A stretch of DNA of 64,000 bases from Chaetoderma sp. LZ-2023a. Its lineage: Eukaryota > Mollusca > Caudofoveata > Chaetodermatida > Chaetodermatidae. Every line of letters begins with the position of its first letter. Position 1 is the stretch's first letter. The translations under genes and the position numbers were made by a program. The notes beneath the pieces are model-generated. The model was not told where the DNA came from. It did not search any database and worked only from the letters and a program-made list of their open reading frames with translations. Location: contig CM067374.1 of the NCBI GenBank assembly GCA_034401795.1, forward strand, positions 132,454,300 through 132,518,299. Direction: 5' to 3'. Below, piece by piece: positions 60,162-64,000 of this stretch.

Positions 60162-60500
60162 CGACCACAACCTGCCTGTTTGGCGATCACTATAGACCAG
60201 TTTCACTGTAGATAACAAACAAGCTAACGATAAAAACTATAAAGCTTTGTCAAATGACAACGTCATTGATTTCATTAAACACCTACAGTGTGGACTAAAA
60301 GCAATGGACGAATAAAACAATTCTCAAAACGCCTTAAGAATCAATGATAATTAATAATAGTGATGATGATAATTATAATAATATTAATAATAAAAAATTA
60401 TTATGATAATAATTGCTGGATTTAAACAGTGATCTTTCATTTATGTACAGTCAAACCTCCTTTAAATAGCCACCATTATTGACCAGGATCGACATAAGGA
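60162..60500. other. No gene recognised
   Basis: Includes an AT-rich ATAATAATAT tract at about 60345-60412. Confidence 0.5.
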
Positions 60501-60514
60501 AACGCCATGATGAT

Positions 60515-60660
60515 AGAGGATCCACGATGTCGCTCAAATATGTGACGTGATAATCAAATATGTCACATGTTAGTGACGTCACAATCAAAATTACATTGCT
60601 CTATCATGAAAATAGAAGTGTCAGCAAAGTGTACGAATTATATGAATTTACGATTTAACT
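60515..60660 (+). mobile_element. Family A left half, degraded
   Basis: GTGACGTGATAATCAAATAT, TTAGTGACGTCACAATC, GTGTACGAATTATATG. No hairpin of its own follows. Confidence 0.5.
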
Positions 60661-60717
60661 CTCTCGCTGCCGCAAGACACGAGACAATAATTTAAATGAG
60701 GAAAAACTCTTGACTAG

Positions 60718-60802
60718 CTGACTATTTTGGGAATAATTTGACTGAAAGTTGTTGGTGGCTTAGCCACCAACAACTTTCAGTCAAATTGTTTTCAAAATAT
60801 GG
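60718..60802 (+). mobile_element. Family C hairpin, second copy
   Basis: AATTTGACTGAAAGTTGTTG and the mirror arm, loop TTA. The inner 26 pairs are perfect and the same as at 53861-53955. Confidence 0.8.
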
Positions 60803-61113
60803 AGCCGGTCCAGATATAATCCTTGGAATTGTGTCTGCAAAAACTCAGCAGATAGCCGGTTAGTAAACATTCTGTTGAATATTTTCTAACTAATTTGACC
60901 GTCTCATCACTTGGCAACACATCCCAGTCAAATTAGCAAAATATTCGCTACCTTGAAATTTAGATTCTGTAAGTTGAGGTTTCAAAGTTTGAAATCCATT
61001 CCAACACTTGTAAAAAATGGTTAACTAAAAATGATGGGGGCATATCTAGACGTTGTTCCAGATACCTATGAATCCAATCCTTGGTGTCACGTGTCGTATG
61101 TTGAAAGCTGATC

Positions 61114-61517
61114 ACTGGACCTTTCCACTTTATCCATCCATCATATAACGTCATAATCGACTACGCGACTTAGTATGACGACATAACTAATTATAGCATG
61201 AATGGATCGATTTAGTTCGTATTAAAAGCTTAATAGTCTGACACGCTGCACAAATTGTATGCCTTTACTATTTAATAAACATTTTGCCGAATATTTTGAA
61301 ACTAATTTGACTGGGCGCGGTTATTGTCTATGGCAGCAACAGCACCCAGTCAAATTAGTTTCAAAACATTGGCTTACCTGTATAGTTTTCTGGAAATTGA
61401 CAGTCATGGAGGTCAGGGATCGATTGATTCCACCACGAGCGAGGTGTGGGTGGAGCTTAGCGAGAGATGGTGGGGGGGGGGGGGGGTTGGGCATAGCTAA
61501 AACTGGAAAGGTTCATT
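61114..61517 (+). mobile_element. Family A, full length
   Basis: GGACCTTTCCACTTTATCC start, hairpin 61287-61366 with GACTGGGCGCGG / AGCACCCAGTCAAATTAG. A G13 run at 61472-61484. Ends AAAACTGGAAAGGTTCATTG. Confidence 0.85.
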
Positions 61518-61776
61518 GTGAGAGTGATATACAGATATGCTATTGAATATTATGAAATTAATTTGCCTGGAAACTGTTGTTTTAACGGTGAGTTAATGCA
61601 ATCGATGTCCTGTTGGGAAGAAACTTGATTAGTCTGGTCGCAAAGTGTAGGTCATGTGATCCTACTTTTAAAGCAGGTTTGACCGCGCGATGATAATGGT
61701 AAAAGTGGTTTTACTCGCCAAAATATGCTTGGTTCTAAGAACATTATAAATGATGAACAACTATAGACAATGTTTG

Positions 61777-61782
61777 TTTAAT
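61777..61782 (-). promoter_or_regulatory. Candidate poly(A) signal ATTAAA
   Basis: Common variant of AATAAA. It is the only candidate I see on the minus strand between the family A element and the stop codon. Confidence 0.3.
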
Positions 61783-61953
61783 GTACCGGTCAATATGGCC
61801 GAGCACAGGTGACATAATGACGACGACCACGATTGTTCGAGGTGAGTTAGAGTGCGCAGGCCACATGGCGCATGCGCACAATGTTTGTGATTCTCTACTG
61901 GACAGTCATGTGACCGTCTGAGGTTGCTTTCGGTTTGACCTGAGAACCATCTT

Positions 61954-61961
61954 TGAGGTAG
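61954..61961 (-). promoter_or_regulatory. let-7 8-mer seed match in the presumed lin-28 3' UTR
   Basis: The minus strand reads CTACCTCA, the complement of let-7 positions 2-8 followed by A, about 595 bases after the stop codon. lin-28 mRNA is a classical let-7 target in nematodes and vertebrates. Ten bases away on the same strand (61939-61945) is TCTCAGG, which pairs with lin-4/miR-125 only at offset positions 3-9. Confidence 0.5.
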
Positions 61962-62555
61962 AGCTTCCGAGGCCCCTAGTGGCGGAGACGCCGTACTCAC
62001 TGTTGAGGATGAGGTTGCTCTGGTTTTTGGTCGGAGCTCGTTGAGTACCCGTTGTAGTTGAGTAAACTGACCCGTGCCCAGTGCAAGGGACGATTCCACA
62101 CCCCCGATTAATAGGGGTGTGTGGAATATGCATGTTTATAATTGTTCGCTCATCAGAGGTATTCGAGTTTTTAGCATGTATGTACTATCACATCTGATAA
62201 ACACAACACGACTACAGAGTAGATGTAATAAATGATATAATACTCAGACACTCCCGGATACACCACATACACGCAGGCATGCACGCGCACACTACGTCCT
62301 ACTTTTGGTACATTGCAAATGGCGTCTGCTGCCTGGAACCGTGAGCTATGAGGGAACTGTGAGCGCAGTGTTGATCTAGTCTTAACCAGGTCTAGGACCA
62401 GTATTAATGACCAATCAGACATCTGCATACTCGCTACAATATTAGTCCACAAACAATAAGCTCCCATTGTGACCGTTATCTTCTAATTGTTCTACCATAC
62501 TAGTCACCATGTCACGTGTTTCTTTCGCCTTAATTACTCAGTCAAGACCATGACG

Positions 62556-62793
62556 TCATGGAGACGAGTCCGATCCCGTGCCATTTGGTCTATAGCCATT
62601 ATTGCTGCCATTGCGTGTGCGTCGTCCTCCACGGTTCGGTGATGGACCGGGGCTCGTCGTACTCGTGGATTCGCGGTGTGGACAGTCGGCGATGAGATGG
62701 TCAGTAGACTTGCACTCGTGACAACGTTTTGGTAGCGGTCCATGTGGACACTTAGCCGCTATGTGATTGCCAAAGTCCCCGCAGTTGTAACAC
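62556..62793 (-). CDS. lin-28: Lin-28 homologue, last coding exon (two CCHC zinc knuckles)
   Basis: LIN28 proteins bind pre-let-7 and many mRNAs through a cold-shock domain plus two zinc knuckles, and control developmental timing and stem-cell state. This exon encodes the knuckles: CYNCGDFGNHIAAKC (C-x2-C-x5-H-x4-C, the invertebrate spacing) and CHECKSTDHLIADC (C-x2-C-x4-H-x4-C), joined by the typical PHGPLPKR linker. A tail of about 40 residues rich in Ser, Gly and Asn follows, ending at TGA (62556-62558). The exon starts at 62793, after TTGTTATTCTACAG. Its first G completes an Arg codon, so the intron is phase 2. The match to fly Lin-28 (CYNCGEFANHIASEC, CHRCRGEDHLHADCP as I recall it) is much closer than to retroviral nucleocapsid or CNBP. 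The cold-shock exons lie beyond 64000. Confidence 0.9.
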
Positions 62794-62893
62794 CTGTAGA
62801 ATAACAAGAACAGACGGGCATATTTATAACGACTACCTAACTAAGGGGTACAATAATAGAGTAGCCAGGTTATATTTTTAAACCCTTTATTTG
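62794..62893 (-). other. 3' end of lin-28 intron
   Basis: Pyrimidine-biased stretch before CTACAG on the minus strand (GTTCTTGTTATTCTACAG). The intron continues through the nested repeats to the right edge. Confidence 0.6.
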
Positions 62894-62897
62894 TTAA

Positions 62898-63578
62898 AGG
62901 TGCATATTCACACCAAAGACGCCCAGCAAAGATGGTCCATGTTTGGCCATGTGCTAAGGATGCCAGAAAACACACCAGCACAGAGAGCCTTGGAATTCGC
63001 CCTACTCAGAGCCAGCAAATACAGAGCCAGGAGAGGACGTCACTGCATAAATCTGCTAAGCATGCTGGGAGGTGACCTCAAGAAAGCAGGATTAGGTACA
63101 CTCAAGTCAAGAATGGACCTGAGGAAGCTAAGGATTTCGGCGGAGGACAATAGACATTGGGCAAAAGCGAAGAAGGACTGATTGCAGCTGTAGGATGTTT
63201 CTACTACTACAGCCGCAGAACACTGTAATCATACATACATTCACACCATAATGATTGAAAATAAAATTGTTAAAATTGCATACTTTTCTAAGCTTAAATT
63301 ATGAGCCTATGTGTAATGAAACGAACGAAATCTTAACACATGATGATTCCATTCCATATAAATTAATTTAAAAAAATGTAAGTTGCGAAATTGAAATAGA
63401 GGCCCGTGCCTCTATTTCAATTTCGCAACTTAAAAAATTATTTTAATTTATGTGGAATGGAATCATCATGTGCTAAGATCTATTTCGTTTCATTACATAT
63501 AGGCTCACAGATTAAGTCTCTAAAAGTGCATAACTTAAACAATTTTATTTTCAGAAATTTTACTGTGAATATGCTGCT
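62898..63578. mobile_element. TTAA-type palindromic MITE split by a LINE fragment
   Basis: TTAA 62894-62897 and 63579-63582. AGGTGCATATTCACACC at the left, and TACTGTGAATATGCTGC at the right. The palindrome centre GAGGCCCGTGCCTC is at 63401-63414. Confidence 0.85.
62916..63238 (+). mobile_element. 5'-truncated non-LTR retrotransposon (3' end of ORF2)
   Basis: Encodes about 85 residues typical of the C-terminus of LINE reverse transcriptases: QRWSMFGHVLRMPENTPAQ, then RARRGRHCINLLSMLGGDL and DLRKLRISAEDNRHW, stop at 63179-63181. A tail of about 57 bases ends in CATACATACAT. Target duplication ATTCACACCA is perfect (62906-62915 and 63239-63248). The clade is uncertain (RTE- or Jockey-like). 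Only the end of the element arrived, as usual for incomplete reverse transcription. Confidence 0.85.
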
Positions 63579-63665
63579 TTAATACCTAATTCCAAGAATT
63601 TCAATTCCATGGTAATTGATGAATCCAATTTGATGATCAAGTATATGACGCCATAAACAACGAAC

Positions 63666-64000
63666 CTTTCCATTTTTAGTCATGGCCCGCCCATCTCTAG
63701 CTAAGCTCCACTCACACCTCGCGCGTGTTGGGATCGATCGATCTCTGACCTCACTGACTATCAATTTCCAGAAAACTATACAGGTAAGCTGTTGACTTTT
63801 TTAAAACTAATTTGACTGGGTGCTGTTGCTGCCTATCCAGCAACAGCGCCCAGTTAAATTAGTTTCAAAATATTCAACAGCATGCTTATTAAATAGTAAA
63901 GACATACAATTCGTACAACGTGTCAGACCATTAAGAGTTAAAGACTGGCCCATATAGAATCATTTATGACGTAATGATTATGACGTCATCTCACACGCCG
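63666..64000 (-). mobile_element. Family A, reverse orientation, cut by window end
   Basis: GAACCTTTCCATTTTTAG, CATCTCTAGCTAAGCTCC, GGGATCGATCGATC, hairpin 63793-63882, then TACAATTCGTACAACGTG and TTATGACGTAATGATTATG. Lies in the lin-28 intron. Confidence 0.85.

Larger units (their letters stand above)
61518..62555 (-). other. Probable 3' untranslated and downstream region of lin-28
   Basis: The only 1 kb in this half of the window with almost no recognisable repeat copy; it lies just after the lin-28 stop codon on the minus strand. An ATTAAA (complement of 61777-61782) could serve as poly(A) signal and would give a UTR of about 800 bases. Overlapping frames here (61761-62133 minus) have no known motif. 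The transcript end is inference. Confidence 0.5.

Noticed and set aside
62556-62793. CCHC zinc knuckles as a retrotransposon nucleocapsid
   Set aside because: Spacing, linker PHGPLPKR and second knuckle match Lin-28, a splice acceptor precedes it, and no other retroelement genes adjoin.

Overview
This is a repeat-dominated stretch of a large, AT-rich animal genome, most likely a marine invertebrate (possibly a lophotrochozoan; the exact group cannot be settled from the sequence). Evidence: a spliced exon of a host gene, Tc1-type, non-LTR and large DNA transposons of metazoan type, tRNA-like short repeats, long microsatellites, and several hundred-base palindromic non-autonomous elements covering much of the window. 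Only one host gene is recognisable: the last coding exon of a lin-28 homologue on the minus strand at 62556-62793. It carries the paired CCHC zinc knuckles, an in-phase splice acceptor and a downstream 8-base let-7 seed match.

Layout. 1-1700 holds an inverted-repeat element nested in, or expanded from, a palindromic MITE (family A below). 1772-5457 is a 3.7 kb array grown from tetranucleotide repeats. 5458-7770 is a patchwork of MITE pieces. 7772-30308 is a tandem triplication of a 7.4-7.6 kb unit (7772-15395, 15396-22920, 22921-30308). Every internal junction falls at the same codon of a Tc1-like transposase gene. Only the third copy runs on into a complete Tc1 element (29812-31334), which has inverted ends, a DD34E core and one in-frame stop. 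31335-41295 is microsatellites plus MITEs. 41296-47167 is a 5.9 kb DNA transposon with inverted repeats of about 280 bp and a 3-bp TAA target duplication. It carries one long decayed gene combining zinc-finger, transposase-like, FEN/PIN-type nuclease and cysteine-rich CXC regions; the closest known match I can suggest is the Academ superfamily. 47168-61517 is again MITEs. 61518-64000 is the 3' end of lin-28, with a LINE-in-MITE insertion in its intron.

Families recognised by repeated occurrence here: A (350-450 bp, TGACGTCA-rich left half, central hairpin with GAATATTTTGAAACTAATTT arms, right half rich in GGGCGGAGCTTAGCTAGAG-like sequence); B (about 230 bp, AGTACAGCTCAGAAA ends, hairpin with ATTGGATTGGAAGACATTGC arms); C (hairpin with TTTGACTGAAAGTTGTTGG arms); D (about 400 bp, hairpin with CACTGGAATGACTGGCTCGG arms, flanks GTCAACAGCGCCTCAAAG and ACCATTAAAGGGTTAA); E (hairpin of GTTACTGGGCCGGTACTGG type); and a TTAA-flanked, almost wholly palindromic family of about 345 bp. 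Nested and abutting insertions give a relative order of events. No rRNA, CRISPR or intact functional tRNA was found. All very long open frames in the simple-repeat regions are artefacts of repeat periodicity.
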